NCBI GenBank assembly: GCA_014058105.1
Contig: JACGCM010000581.1
Location: forward strand, 428,810 to 492,809
Source of the DNA: Kingdonia uniflora
Taxonomy: Eukaryota; Streptophyta; Magnoliopsida; Ranunculales; Circaeasteraceae
Direction of reading: 5' to 3'
DNA: 64,000 nucleotides
Position 1 is the first letter of the stretch; every line of letters begins with the position of its first letter. The notes under the pieces are model-generated. The model had not been told where the DNA came from. It ran no database searches and saw only the letters and a list, made by a program, of their open reading frames with translations. Made by a program: the position numbers and the translations under genes. Below are positions 1 to 11,450 of the stretch, one piece after another.

Positions 1-1058
1 TTGAATTCAGAGAAAACTTTTAAAGAGTTATATGATCCTCAATGTAGATATACTAAGATAAAAATAGAAAGGGATGAGGTGTTAAGGAAGGAAGAGAAAA
101 AGAGGGTACTAGTTTGAAAACCAAAAGAGTTTACCTATTTTAGCAACCCGAGTGATAAGGCTAGGTGTCAAAGTATGCTGATAGCTCTGACATTGTATTT
201 TGAGGTTGAAGTAGATAGTGAACGAGGATTAAAAGAAGCTTATGTAGAGCTTTTGAAGGTGAGAGGTGTAGATTCAGACCCAGCTCGAGTTATGTTTTTA
301 GCTCAAGAAGCACGTAATCGTCATAGTTTAGAGGCGAGAAAGTATTCTGCTCGAGCCAGTATATCTACTATATAGGGTGATGTAGAACCTTTATCTGATG
401 CGTTTGGATTTATGTAGGATCGGAGGGCCATGAGAATTATATTTTTTAGGATAAGGAAAGAGCAAATAGAGGCTCAAAAGCGATTAGAGGGTGAATTAAA
501 GGGGTTACAAGATGAGTTACTGCAACATCTGGAGTAAAAAATGTTTTTAACAACGTGATTGTCAAAAGAAGTGACTGTTAGAATAAAAGAAGAAGATGAT
601 TTAAGGGTTTTAGGTGTATTACAGAAAGACACGAGCCAGCAGCTGTACAAAGCTACAAAGCACAAATGACATTGAAGGAGCATATATATCTGTCGTGAGT
701 AAAAGTCGTTGTTCGAATAGAACATGAGCGTCATATAGACAATGTTACTGATTTTTATGGGGGAGAACTGTCAAGGGAAGAGAACGAATTTAGGAAGTTC
801 GTGACGGAATGTGGGAAGGATTTTAATGTAGAGAATGCCAAGGCTAAGAATATGTGGTTTACCAAAAGTGGTGGAAAAATTATTGTTGACAGACCCATTC
901 TGAGGTTGAGGGAACTATCATCAGAATATGGTGAGGAAGAGGTCGAAAGCCTGAGACCCCGATCGTGGCGTAAACAACGTCGGAAGGAGGTGGCAACCTT
1001 TACCACTCCAGTAGATGTACAAGTAACGAATATAAAGAGTTTGAGGGATAGAGGATAG
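1..1058 (+). pseudogene. Antisense coiled-coil gene remnant of Tat-1, middle segment
   Basis: Read on the plus strand, this stretch matches position for position the segment at about 42400-43437 of Tat-2. Shared short motifs are LTLYFE, RGLKEAY, AQEARNRHS and NMWF. The longest open pieces are 175-375 and 801-1058, separated by stops. The sequence is charged and Glu/Lys/Arg-rich, as in a coiled coil. It runs opposite to gag-pol, between integrase and the missing 3' LTR, where extra antisense ORFs are known in some Tat-lineage elements. The function of the protein is unknown. The left edge is cut by the window. Confidence 0.75.
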
Positions 1059-1298
1059 TCTTCTCGTTTCTTAAAGAATCGAAAATAATCTATTCTCACT
1101 TTCCCTTTACCGGTCCTGTATATGTGTTAGGTCTTTGTATACTGTTGTTGATGATAAATAAAATCTATTCTCTGTGATGATGAATGGAACAGTGTATCGA
1201 TATTACCCAGATACCATGTTCTTGATTTAAGCTTGCTAACTGTTATATGTGATTTGTTGGTTTAATCAAACTATTATAAATATAAACTATGATGACAG

Positions 1299-2500
1299 GT
1301 GGAATTGATAGCTATTCAAAGTCAGTCTGAAACAAACAACTGAACGCTGAGCTAAGTTTGAGTCAGGTCGTACTAAAAGGTGCTATTGAGGTAGAAGAAA
1401 GAACGAAGCTGGAGATAGTAAAAGAGCGAGATGTAAGAGCTCGATTGTCTAAGGAACTTTAGAAGAAAAAGGTAAATCTGGCCAACGGACAGAGAAATAT
1501 AGAGGAGTTAAGAGAGATTATAAGAAAGAAAGAGGCTGAACTTATAGGTGGCTCAAGGCAAGCGAGCAAGCAGGGAGCGGAGTTGACATCTGCTCGAGTT
1601 TGAATTACAGAACTGCTGGCAGAATTAGAAGAGGAAAGTAAGAATGTAAAAGACTTACAATTCCAAGTAAACGTCCTTAGAGTGGAGATAGCTGATACGC
1701 GAGCTCGCACTTCTAAGTATGAAGTGTTGTGGCAAGTTGCTGATGTTCTGATAAAGAAGATGGAAGAGGCCCATAATAAACAGGATAAAAACATAAATGC
1801 GGCTTGAAACAAAGTAGTGACTCTAGAGCATACCATACAGGTGTTGAAGTTAAATACCTTGGAGCATCTGGAAGAGAATGCAAAATTGTGTGGTGCAAAT
1901 ACAAAGTTAGATGTTGACCTATTACAGGCGGAGATACGTCTTGATAAAAGGAGGGTAAAATGGGAGAGTCGTGACACGGAAATTGATGGGTCAATATCAC
2001 TGATTTATCATATGGATGAGTTTATGACAGTGTTGGAGTCTCAGAATTCTGATGTGTTGGGTGAGAAACGACGAGTAGAGAAGCGTTGCGACCATTTGGA
2101 AACTTTGTTGAAGGAAGCTCAAAGTAAACTTAGCAAACTTATTATGTCTAAAGAGGTGAAGACTGAGGTACGTGACGTGTATGAGACAGATATGACAGCA
2201 GTGATTTCATTTTTTGCATCATAGTTCAAGAGATTGGAAGCAAAAAACAAATTGGTGCATGATAGTTTAGTTTGCAAAAGTGTGCAGTGCGACATGGAGT
2301 CAATACGATGTGAGTTTCTAGGTCCCATGATAGCCAAAATTGAGGTTATGAGATAAAGTATGGTTAGAGGTGGAAAGAAGATCGTTATGGGGAGAATGCC
2401 ATAGTTTATGCGTCAACGACTGTACAAGGATTATGGACGTGACGTTGCGGGACCTTCTAATTTAGGTAATGGCTCAAGTGATAGTTATAGTGAGGAGTAA
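1299..2500 (+). pseudogene. Antisense coiled-coil gene remnant of Tat-1, C-terminal segment
   Basis: A plausible splice acceptor (gatgacag) ends at 1298. It is followed by a Glu/Lys-rich coiled-coil reading frame running to a TAA at about 2498, with one frameshift near 1340 and several in-frame stops. The longest open part is 1817-2224. The tail is Ser/Gly-rich and ends in acidic residues (SSDSYSEE). It corresponds in position and composition to 43572-44708 of Tat-2, which also begins after a TTTTAG acceptor and ends in a Ser/Pro-rich tail. Similarity to that copy is weaker here than in the preceding segment. No domain of known function is recognised. Confidence 0.6.
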
Positions 2501-2672
2501 TGATTGTGAGGAGGCGCTATGTGTACTAACGTATATAATGTATGAAAATAGGAATGTCTAGAATAGTAATTTTTACTAACCTTTTGATAAATCAACGATA
2601 TTGTATTAGTCGAACATCTGTTGTATAGAATGGTCCAAAAGGTTATCGAGCGTAAAGGAGCATAGATGGCAT

Positions 2673-3500
2673 ATCAGTTTAGTTGAAGCCATGAATGATT
2701 CGTAACGTAAGAGGTAATTAGTTTGGCCGAAGCAGCAAACGATCTGTAATATAATAGATGATCAGTTTAGCCAAAGTAACAAACGATCTGTAATGTAATC
2801 GATGATCAGTTTGGCCAAAGCAACAAATGACCTGTAATGTAATAGATTATCGATTTGGCCAAAGCAACAAACGATTTGTAATGTAATAGATAATTTGTTT
2901 GGCCAAAGCAACAAATGACCTGTAATGTAATAGATGATCGGTTTGGCCAAAGTAACAAACGATCTGTAATATAATAGATAATCAGTTTAGCCAAAGCAAC
3001 AAACGATCTGTAATGTAATAGATGATCAGTTTGGCCAAAGTAACAAATAATATTTAATATAATAGATGATCAGTTTGGCAAAAGCAACAAATGATATGTA
3101 ATGTAATAGATGATCAGTTTGGCCGAAGCAACAAACGATCTGTAATGTAATAGATGATCAGTTTGGCCAAAGTAACAAACAACCTGTAATATAATAGATG
3201 ATCGGTTTGGCCAAAGCAACAAATAAGTTATAATATAATAGATAATCAGTTTGGCCAAAGTACAAATGACTTGTAATGTAATAGATGATCGGTTTGGCCA
3301 AAGTAACAAACAATCTGTAATGTAATAGATAATCAGTTTGGCCAAAACAACAAACGATCTGTAATGTAATAGATGATCGGTTTGGCTAAAGCAACAAATA
3401 ATCTGTAATATAATAGATAATCAGTTTGGCCAAAGCAACAAATTATCTGTAATATAATAAATGATCAGTTTGGCCAAAGCTGCAAACAATCTGTAACCTG
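2673..3500. repeat. 44-bp tandem array in the 3' region of Tat-1 (about 18 copies)
   Basis: A 44-bp unit is repeated head to tail about 18 times. Its core reads 'gatcagtttggccaaag' followed by 'caacaaacgatctgtaatg'. Copies differ by point changes and rare one-base indels, and those at the left edge are the most degenerate. There are no spacers. The array lies between integrase and the antisense coding remnant. Tandem arrays are known in the hypervariable 3' region of Ogre/Retand-type elements and can seed satellites. The short ORFs that cross it only reflect a repeat period compatible with open frames. Confidence 0.92.
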
Positions 3501-3726
3501 CATATAGAAATACTTGTTGGATATATTAGGAAAGTACTATAGTGTAGGGCAATCGAACATGATTATTTCATTGGTATAAGCTTGACGTACGATGAATGTG
3601 TTAAATAGAGTAATAGTAGAAAGTACTCAGATGTATAGTGATTGAACATAAATCTTTCATTGATGTAAGATCGTCATAAGAGATGATAGATTGACTTGTA
3701 TAAAAGTACACTGAGATAGATTTTTA

Positions 3727-4790
3727 TCAGCGATACAATTTCAATCTTCTCGTGTTCCAAGAATTAGGGATTTGATCTTTGTGTTCAGTGGCTAAATTGT
3801 AAGAACCAAGGCCACTTTTTCCAATAATAACAAAAGGACCTTCCCAATTTTCGGACAGTTTCCCAGCATGTACATCTTTTCTGTGTTTAGGAATTTCTCG
3901 TAGGATGAGATCTTTGATTTCAAACTCTCTGCGATGAACGCGCTTGTTGCAAGATCGGGCTAGAGCTTGGTGGAATCTTCCCAAATTTATGATTGCTCTG
4001 TCTCTAGTTTCTTCAATCCAATTCATGTTACATGCCAACTGGAATTCATTTTCTTCATCTGTCATGGTATGGTTGCGTATTGAGTGATGATACCGAGTAA
4101 GGATAATTTCTTTTGTACCATAAGCCATGAGGAATGGCGTACATCCAGTTGATACTCGAGGTGTTGTGCGATACGCCCATAACACGTGTGGCAGTTCTTA
4201 GACCCAATTTCCCTTTTTCTCTGTCAAGCGTTTCTTGATTCCATCCATGATAGTATGATTAGTGATTTTAGCTTGACCATATCCTTGCGGGTAATACGGA
4301 TTGGAAGGAGAATGTATGATATTGTGCTGGTTGAGGAAGTTGATGACTCTGGAGCCAATAAACTGAGGTCCTTTGTCGATTCTGATGAGATGGGGGTACC
4401 TAAAATGGATGATGATGGTTTTCTATATAAATTTGATGATTTTGCCTTCTCGTATGCAATACAGTGGGATTGTTTCTACCCATTTAGTAAAATAATCCAT
4501 TGTTACTAAGAGGTACTTCCATTTACCTGGCACGGTGGGGAATTCTCCTACGATATCGAGTATCCATCTTTAAATGGCCAGACAACGTTACTGGAATGGA
4601 GTTCTAAGGCTGGAGCTCAAATTTTGGGGCCATGTTGTTGACAGGCGCTGCACTTACTGGCGAGCTCAAGGCTTGAGCTTTCATTTTAGGCCAAAAGACC
4701 CCTTGGGTAAGAGCTCGATTGGCTAGAGATCGTCCTGCTACATGGGAACCATAAGTTCTGTCATGGAGTTCGTGTAAGAATTTTTGAGCT
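3727..4790 (-). pseudogene. Tat-1 integrase (decayed)
   Basis: Minus-strand translation shows an H2C2-type zinc-binding motif (HDRTYGSHVAGRS) near 4690-4790. The core has a retained second catalytic Asp (RIDKGPQF, about 4360-4395), and the C-terminal part is the intact-looking ORF 3727-4185 (AYRTTPR, WEGPF, NTRRLKLYR). The segment that normally carries the catalytic Glu reads GQAKITN at about 4262-4284, with Lys at the Glu position. Stops and frameshifts interrupt the core between 4186 and 4600. Confidence 0.85.
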
Positions 4791-5576
4791 TCATTATTGG
4801 ACAAGTATTCAAGATACGGTCCTATGGCCGAAATTTTGAAGAGGAGACCATTTTTTACGGTATACCGCTTAGCATTATCAAGCATGCATCTCCTTTTAGT
4901 GGGATAAGTTGGTAGTTCACCATCAAACATGTTTATAGTCCCAATATACTTGAGGAAAGGTCGTCTCCAATCGTCCTCGTCCTCTTTAACGCCCCTAGTA
5001 TTGATAAAATTCGAGCTTATGATGTTAATGGTGGGGGTGGATAATACTTCGATCTTTAGATAACGTGCTTCTATACCAAGGATTCCTGTCAGATAAGCGA
5101 AAGAGTCTGAATGTCTATTTTCTCTGCGTGGTAAGTGTTCGATAGTGATTCTTGTGAATCTGCTCATTCTGTCGGCTACTGCTGCTGTATAGTCAACCAT
5201 CATTCCGTTCTTCTGGAACTTGTCTGTGTAATGGTTCATAATGAGTAAAGAGTCTGTGTATACAGATAAATTGGAGACTCCAATCTCTAGAGCCATGTCT
5301 AGACCATGAATCATTGCTTCATACTCGGCCTCATTGTTGGTTGCTTCAAAATTGAGCTTGACTGCTTTCTCGATCCTGTCATTAGAAGGTGTGATAAGTA
5401 CGATTCTGATACCTAATCCTACAGGTCCGAAAGATCTATCAGTTAAACGACAACATCCCTTCTGTGTTATCCAGTCTGACTTTTCTTTGAAGTATTCCTC
5501 ATTATTATCCATACTGTCTTCTTCCCAGTCAGGATCTTCTACTGGGAAATCCATGAGGAAATCTGCTTCTACTTAG
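4790..5576 (-). pseudogene. Tat-1 second (archaeal-type) RNase H and linker to integrase
   Basis: The open frame 4604-5554 on the minus strand carries RNase H motifs (NNEAEYEAMIHGL, VYTDSLLI, LPRREN) in its first half, followed by a linker leading to the integrase zinc finger. An additional RNase H between the RT-linked RNase H and integrase is diagnostic of Tat-lineage elements. The final D/A-rich motif is altered (HSDSFAYLT). The frame is open for 316 codons, the longest intact stretch of this pol. Confidence 0.85.
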
Positions 5577-5599
5577 CCTTTTTCATAATGTTGTGGTTC

Positions 5600-7010
5600 A
5601 AAGTGGATGTCATGTTCACCAAGAGTGACCGACCATTGTTGCACTCGTCTGGATTTTTCTCGTTTGGATAAGATCTCACGCAAAGGAAATTTTTCACCAC
5701 TATAACTAAGTATGCTTGAAAATACTGTCTCAATTTTTACGATATGTACACGAGAGCTAAAAACAATTTATTGATCTTGGTATATCGGGACTCTGCGGGA
5801 GTGAGAGTCTTGCTGATGAAGTAGGCAGGTTTTTCTATCTTCTTATCAAGTCGAATGAGGACAGAATTTAATGATTCCTCGATAATTGTAAGATATATTG
5901 TGAGTTCTTCCCCCTCGTTAGGTGTACTCGTTACTAGAGGTGATCCCAAGTTAAGTTTGAGCTCCTAAAATAATGCTTCACACTCTGTTGTCCACTCGAT
6001 CTCAGGATCTTTTTTAGACTTCTGTTTTGTTGTTCCGTCATATAGTAGGTTGAATAACTATCGACATCGATCTGAAGACTTCAAAAGAAAATGATTTATT
6101 GCAGCGATTTTGCATGCTAACTTTTGTACGTCCATTTTTGTTTTCAGAGAAGGCATGAACAATAAAGCGCGAATACGATCTGGATCTTCTATACCTTTCT
6201 TACTGATTAAATGTCTCAAGAATTTTACTGAATAGACCCCGAACTAGCATTTTTTAGGGTTGAGCCTCATCTTGCAGAAACGGAGAATTTTGAAAGTAGT
6301 GCGCAAGTATGTAATATGGTTCTCATTTTAAAGACTCTTACACAACAAATCATCAATGCAGAGTTCCATTATTTTTTTGAGGTGGTCTTTGAACATTTGT
6401 GTCATAAAACATTGATAAGTGGCTCCAACGTTCTTGAGACCGAAAGGCATAACCTTATAACAATATAAACCATGCTCTGTAATAAAAGTTGTCTTCTCTT
6501 GGTCATCAGGTAGCATAGGTATCTGATTGTATCCTGATGCGGCATCCATCATGGACAAGAGTTCGTGTCCCGCAGTAGAATCAAGCATATGGTTTATGAT
6601 AGGAAGTGGAAAACTATTCTTTGGAGTGTGCCGGTTGAGGTCCATAAAATCTATGCACACTCTGATCTTGTTGTTTTTCTTTGGGACTGCCACAATGTTC
6701 GAGATCTATTATGGGTAATAGGCTTTTCTGATGAAGCCAACTTTGATGAGTTTGCCGATCTCTTTATTTACTTCTTCTTGAAGACTTGGTGCTAAGGTCA
6801 TCTGCTTATGTTTGACAGCTTCGGCATTTTCTTTCAAATTGAGTTTATAGCAGGCCAGAGTTGGATCAATGTTCGGTATCTCGTGAAAAGTCCAAGAGAA
6901 GACATTACTGTTGACTTTAAGGAATTAGATGAGGGTATCTCGTTCTGCCATTGGCAGAAGAGTGCCTACGTATGTTCCTCATTTTTCTCTACTGATTTTG
7001 ACGTACTCTG
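5600..7010 (-). pseudogene. Tat-1 reverse transcriptase and RNase H (decayed)
   Basis: The 6328-6693 frame contains RT motifs on the minus strand: VPKKNNKIRVCIDF, DLNRHTPK, MDAASGYNQIPM, PFGLKNVGATYQ. The catalytic motif reads CIDD where the family has Y/F-x-D-D. The N-terminal RT part (about 6700-7010) and the RT-linked RNase H (5737-5949, with FISKTLTPAESRY) are present but broken by stops and frameshifts. Confidence 0.88.
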
Positions 7011-7092
7011 TTGTTTATGTGCTTGTCAGATGGTTTTATGCAGAGTTTACTGTATAGTTTTCTGTAGTGTGTCCTGCTCTATTCTGTAATTG

Positions 7093-7530
7093 CTATGCAA
7101 GCTGCGGCTTCGAAGATTCTGGAATGATGACGACAAAATTTTCACATTCTCGAGCTAGCTTCTGACTTCCATTGATCTCATATATGCCGCCATTCCACTC
7201 AAATCGCAGCGCCAAATAATAAGTGGACGGAATAGCTAGCATATTGTATAACCAGCAACGTCCCATTATCCCTAAATAACGAGATTTTATGTTGATAACA
7301 TAAAAGACAACGTCGAGTGTCACGGGTCCTGCAGTGATAGGAAGTATAATCTTTCCTGCACGTTCTTCTTTAGATCCATTGAATCTACAGATATCAATGT
7401 CACTGGGTTGGACTTTGTTGGCCAGTCCCATCTGATCAATCGTACTTTGAAAAAGTAATTCAATAGTACTCCTAGTATTTATCATCATCGTGTGAAGCAC
7501 CATACTTCTCATTTTTAGCATGATCACCAA
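7093..7530 (-). pseudogene. Tat-1 aspartic protease domain
   Basis: The 145-codon open frame matches the retropepsin-like domain of Tat elements: the active-site loop followed by QMGL, RFNGSKEE, PITAGPVTL and IMGRCWL. The catalytic Asp-Thr-Gly is replaced by Asn-Thr-Arg (INTRSTIELLF), so activity is not expected. It lies between gag and RT. A short linker ORF (7594-7836) with a basic segment sits between it and gag. Confidence 0.82.
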
Positions 7531-8139
7531 AGCATCATGGTGAGGATAGTTGATATGGCGAATATCACAGTCATTAAAAGAAATTTATATTCGTTAAGAG
7601 CTGGACACGGGAAGTAAACGAGCTTCTTTGTCTTTCATGGATAGGTCGTGACATTGGTTGGCTCGTCGCCTCTTAGTTTTGTTTGATTGGTTGACGATCT
7701 GAGTCTCAACGAAGTGGCAAAATGATATATGGTATGAGTGTTTCTCTCTTGCTGGCTCTTCAGTTTTAACAGCTTCTGTAAGAAGTTTGCAGCTCTCGTT
7801 CTTGTAGCTTTCGACTTCTATAATGCACTCATGCATTCGCCCATCAACGAAGATATATTCTAATACCGCTGTAAGGCAAAGCAGTGTTATGTTTCATGAT
7901 GTCTAACTTTGTGGTGAATGCAATATGGTTTGGCCTCAATGGGTAGGAGATACTGTGCATTGTAGAAAATTCTATCCTTCTGAAGTATAGGATAAATGCT
8001 GGCTATAGTCACATTCATCTTGGGAAGGCAGGGCTTTTAGCAAGTTACTCCCCTTTCGAGATCGCTCGTCATTAGGTTTTGTCTGTTTCCTGTCTCCTCC
8101 CTAATCGATAGCACGATTAAAATCCTGGTTGGCGGACTT

Positions 8140-8790
8140 TTAAGGTTTCTGCCTGTCGAACACCATTCTTTCCAGGTCGATATACCCGTTGACTTTTTCG
8201 ATCATGTCTTCCAGGGTTGTGGGCTTGTTTAGGACGAGGTACTCTTTTGCCCTTCCATCAACAAGTAAAGCATTGGTGAAAGATGATATAGTGATCTTCT
8301 GGTCGAGACGATCTACCTTTCGAGCTAACTCCATAAACTTCTCAGTGAATGTCTCGAGCTCTCTTCAGGCATATGCTTAACGCTAAAAAGAAAGTATAGA
8401 TTTTCCTCTTTGTCTTTATTGTATGAGTAATTCTTGACGAAGAGTTTTCGCAGCTGTTCAAAGGTTGTGATAGATCCTTCAGGTAGTGTGTGGAACCATC
8501 GCAGAGGTTCTTCGGATAAGCTGGTAGGGAAGAGTTGGCTGAGGATGTGGTTGGACGTGGAATGTAGGCCTAAAGCATCCTGGAACTCTTGGATGTGCTC
8601 CACTGGATCAATTTCTTTGTATTTGCAGATCTTCGAAGTATGAAACCCGGTAGGGACCTCGCCATCTAATAGCTCCTGTGCGATCGGGCTTTTATAATTT
8701 GTTGTGGAATCCTTTAGTCGAAGTTTGAGCTTCCAGTAGTTCTTTTATTCGTCTGTCAACATATTCGTGAGTCACATATTATCAAGCTGC
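8140..8790 (-). pseudogene. Tat-1 gag remnant
   Basis: Two overlapping minus-strand frames (8325-8603 and 8140-8334) together give a retrotransposon gag core: QEFQDALGL, LFPTSL, PLRWFHTL, SITTFEQLRKLFVKNY, then ARKVDRLDQK and LEDMIEKVNGYIDLE. A frameshift near 8330 separates them. Tat-2 has the same motifs at 49922-50532. Nearer the LTR the coding sequence is heavily mutated. Confidence 0.82.
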
Positions 8791-8978
8791 AATGGTCGGG
8801 CGTGTGACGAGTCCTTCTTTAAAGTGGCACGTCTTTTTGTTTCAGAATTTAAGGTGGCCTGCAAATCTGCTAGTGCGGCATTTTCTTCTGCTTAAACTAT
8901 CGGGGTGCTCTGACCTAGAGGTGATATTCTGAAATAGGATGATCAGTGGTTTTTGAGGCAATGGGTTTGAGAACTTTG

Positions 8979-8996
8979 TTCCCACAGACGGTGCCA
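8979..8996 (-). other. Primer-binding-like site of Tat-1
   Basis: Two bases inside the 5' LTR the minus strand reads TGGCACCGTCTGTGGGAA. It begins with the TGG expected for a site complementary to a tRNA 3' CCA end. I did not assign the tRNA. Confidence 0.65.
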
Positions 8997-8998
8997 AT

Positions 8999-9753
8999 TG
9001 TAATAGCCTAATTCTGGGATTCAGACTTAGCCTTTACACCAAATGTGCCTAGAACACTAAAAAATGGTAAACAATAATTAATAAGATAATTTAGCGTGAA
9101 AAACCTTTGAATAAGTTAAAAACCACGACCTCTCTTAAAGATTTTGAGAAAGAGAAGATGATCTTATTGAAGTTGCTAACTTATTATAATGAGCGCTCTG
9201 TGTATCTAGAATTTCGGAGTAAGTATTCTTCTATATAGAATTGCCACCTTTGATCTGTAGTTCTTTGGTCCTATATATAGGTCTTATAATATTACTATTT
9301 GATGACCATTAAGATTCTTAATGGTGGACATTACAAAGTGTATGTAAGATATTCTTTGACCAGAAAGTGTAACGTTCTGACATCTGATGTTGTACAACGA
9401 CTTATTAATGACTGTACACTTGCATAAACCGAACTGTTGATGCGGAGGTCGAAAGTGATGATTTAAACTAAGAAATATTGAATATGCCTTTAGTAGTGTT
9501 TCTTGTATGCTAATGAGGTTGAGGATGAAGCTTGAGTCCGAGATAGGAAATAAGCTATTACAAGACGACTCTCAACCAAGAACACGAGTAGCATTATGGA
9601 TGAGTGGTATTGGTTGAGAAACTCATGTTGCATGTGTTTCTTGATGTTGCTGTCTTGTTTCTGTCTGTGTCACATACTCTGTTGGTGAGGTTAAAAGTTC
9701 AAATGTAGGTCGAAGATGACGCATGAGTCCGAGATGCGGAATAAGCCACTACA
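8999..9753 (-). repeat. 5' LTR of Tat-1
   Basis: On the plus strand it starts TGTAATAGCC and ends CTACA, about 755 bp. The 3' LTR of Tat-2 (37357-38115, about 759 bp) starts the same way. It shares blocks such as 'tttagcgtg.aaaaccc.tgaat', 'gacctctc' and 'taggtcttataat', and ends in 'aataagcc'. In element orientation it begins TGT and ends ACA. The two LTRs are clearly related but diverged, so they belong to different insertions of one family. Confidence 0.85.
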
Positions 9754-11450
9754 CAAATGATTTCATGAAATTTAATTTTCATATGACTAACAATTTTGAG
9801 GAAGTTTGGTATTTGGGACCAATATTTTCAAAGCTAGTGAGTACAAAGCTATTAATATAGGAGAAGAATATAATCATCCAGATAGAACCATATTGAGTAT
9901 CTTATCCAATAAAGCTTTGTTAATCTAATAGATAAATGATATATAAGAGGAAGAAGAGACAGAAGGTAATAGGAAAATCAAGCAAACCCTACTGGGTGTT
10001 AAAATCTTGATCAATTCTAGGGTGGGTTTTGAGCAATTGGGTATCAATGATTTCATTGAGAAAACCAACACTTTAGAATCACAAAAGAGCTCCACAAAAT
10101 CAGAGTAGTAGAGTACAAAATACCCTTTAGAATAAACCAACCCTTGATTCATAAAAGAGCTCTCAATCTTTACTGAAATTAAACCAAAAACTTACCAATA
10201 TTGAGCAAAAAAAATTACCCTCGAAATTTGCTAGGAATAAGTTTGAGATAATTCTTCAATAGAATTAGGAGAAACGGGCTGAGGATCAGAGACAATTTAA
10301 CCCTCACTTGAGCCAGCTAGTTTGGTTGGCCTGCATAGATCTATTACAATCAGAACACTCACTTGAGCCATAACTGAAAACATTCAATTTCGAGAGGTCT
10401 GTATTCGTAATATAAGAAAAAGAGAAGTTGATGACAAAGTACATACTGATGAAGGATTGGAGGTTGAAATGAAGACGGGAGGAAGTAACATGCCTTCAGA
10501 ATTAGGTTTAACTTTTAAGGGTATTCAGGTCATATCCTGTATAACTAGGTCGAGTGACAGGGCCCCATTTATTTGAGCCTAAAACCAAACCCGCCCCAAT
10601 AAATAAATGGGTTTTTTTTTATACCAAACCTACCCCAAACCCGCTATAGTCATACCAAACGCGCCTTATTAAGGGCGGGGCAGGTTAAATTGCCAGCCCT
10701 AAAAACTGAAGACACTTTGGATAAGTTAGATGAGCGACGCAGGGTAAACGAGAAGAATTGGTAAAACAAGATACGGGTGGAAAGAAACTTTCGGAAGTGT
10801 TGGTTATTCTTCAAGAAATAGAGCATTTAGGGTATTTGACGAATGCTGAAATGACTAAAGCATGTTTAAAGTTTACTGAACATCCAGAATATGCTTACAT
10901 GTTTGTGGGCTTGCTTACGTTGGAATCAAAGTAAAACTACTTAATACAGTTTCTCGAATTTTAATTTTCTATGCATTAGTTTGTTATTTTGGATTATCTT
11001 ATTTTCTCAGAGTTTATAAACTATGTTGAAGTTTGACTATTTACTATTTTAGACTATGTTGGTATGTGTTATCTTAAGATTCGTACTTCAGACTATTTTT
11101 AATTTTGTTGATTTGTATAAACCATTTTGTATATTTATTTTGTCAATTTTGTGCAATGATGCCTTTTGTATGTCCATTTTTTTCATTTTCAAGTTGTGAA
11201 TATACTTTTATTGTGTCATAGTTCTTTATAGTGGAGAGGTGCTGCCAATTTTGAGGTAATGCTCCAAGTTGTGTTCTTTTATAACAATGGTATTTTTTTT
11301 TAAGAAAAAATACCATAACTTATTCACCACTTCAAAACATTCAATATTCAGTACTTAAATTTTTTTTTTTAAGCATTCAACACTTAAAAAAAACACCACC
11401 TTAGTCTTATTTTCTAAAAACTTGGTGTTTGAAGAACTAATTTTACGTAT
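9754..11450. other. Unassigned AT-rich DNA with a possible hAT-type terminus
   Basis: No gene is recognised. At about 10560-10705 there is a C/A-rich then G-rich stretch ending in 'ttaaattgccagccct'. This resembles the end of a dispersed hAT-type repeat (a GGGCTGGCAATTTAA terminus), but I see no matching opposite end. At about 10780-10935 a short open plus-strand stretch resembles the C-terminal tail of transposon-encoded Myb/SANT-like proteins, but too weakly to call. Confidence 0.35.

Larger units (their letters stand above)
1..9753 (-). mobile_element. Tat-1: Ty3/gypsy Tat-lineage LTR retrotransposon (3' LTR outside window)
   Basis: The minus strand reads, right to left: an LTR, a primer-binding-like site, gag, aspartic protease, reverse transcriptase, RNase H, a second archaeal-type RNase H, integrase, a tandem array, and then coding remnants on the opposite strand. 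A second RNase H before integrase is the hallmark of the Tat/Ogre branch of plant Ty3/gypsy elements. Every domain carries stops or frameshifts, so the copy is dead. The window begins inside the antisense coding segment, so the 3' LTR and that target-site duplication cannot be seen. A related copy, Tat-2, lies at 37357-51132. Confidence 0.9.

Noticed and set aside
1459..1977. 172-codon minus-strand ORF (Ser/Phe-rich)
   Set aside because: It is the complement of the antisense coiled-coil frame. The Glu/Lys-rich coding strand gives a Phe/Ser/Leu-rich shadow.
2762..3345. Three overlapping repetitive ORFs of 62-91 codons on the minus strand
   Set aside because: They are translations of the 44-bp tandem repeat in shifted frames. 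Their unit-wise repetition (ALAKLIIYYIT-like) reflects the DNA period.
2673..3500. Repeat array resembling a CRISPR
   Set aside because: The 44-bp units are directly adjacent with no unique spacers and lie inside a plant retrotransposon.
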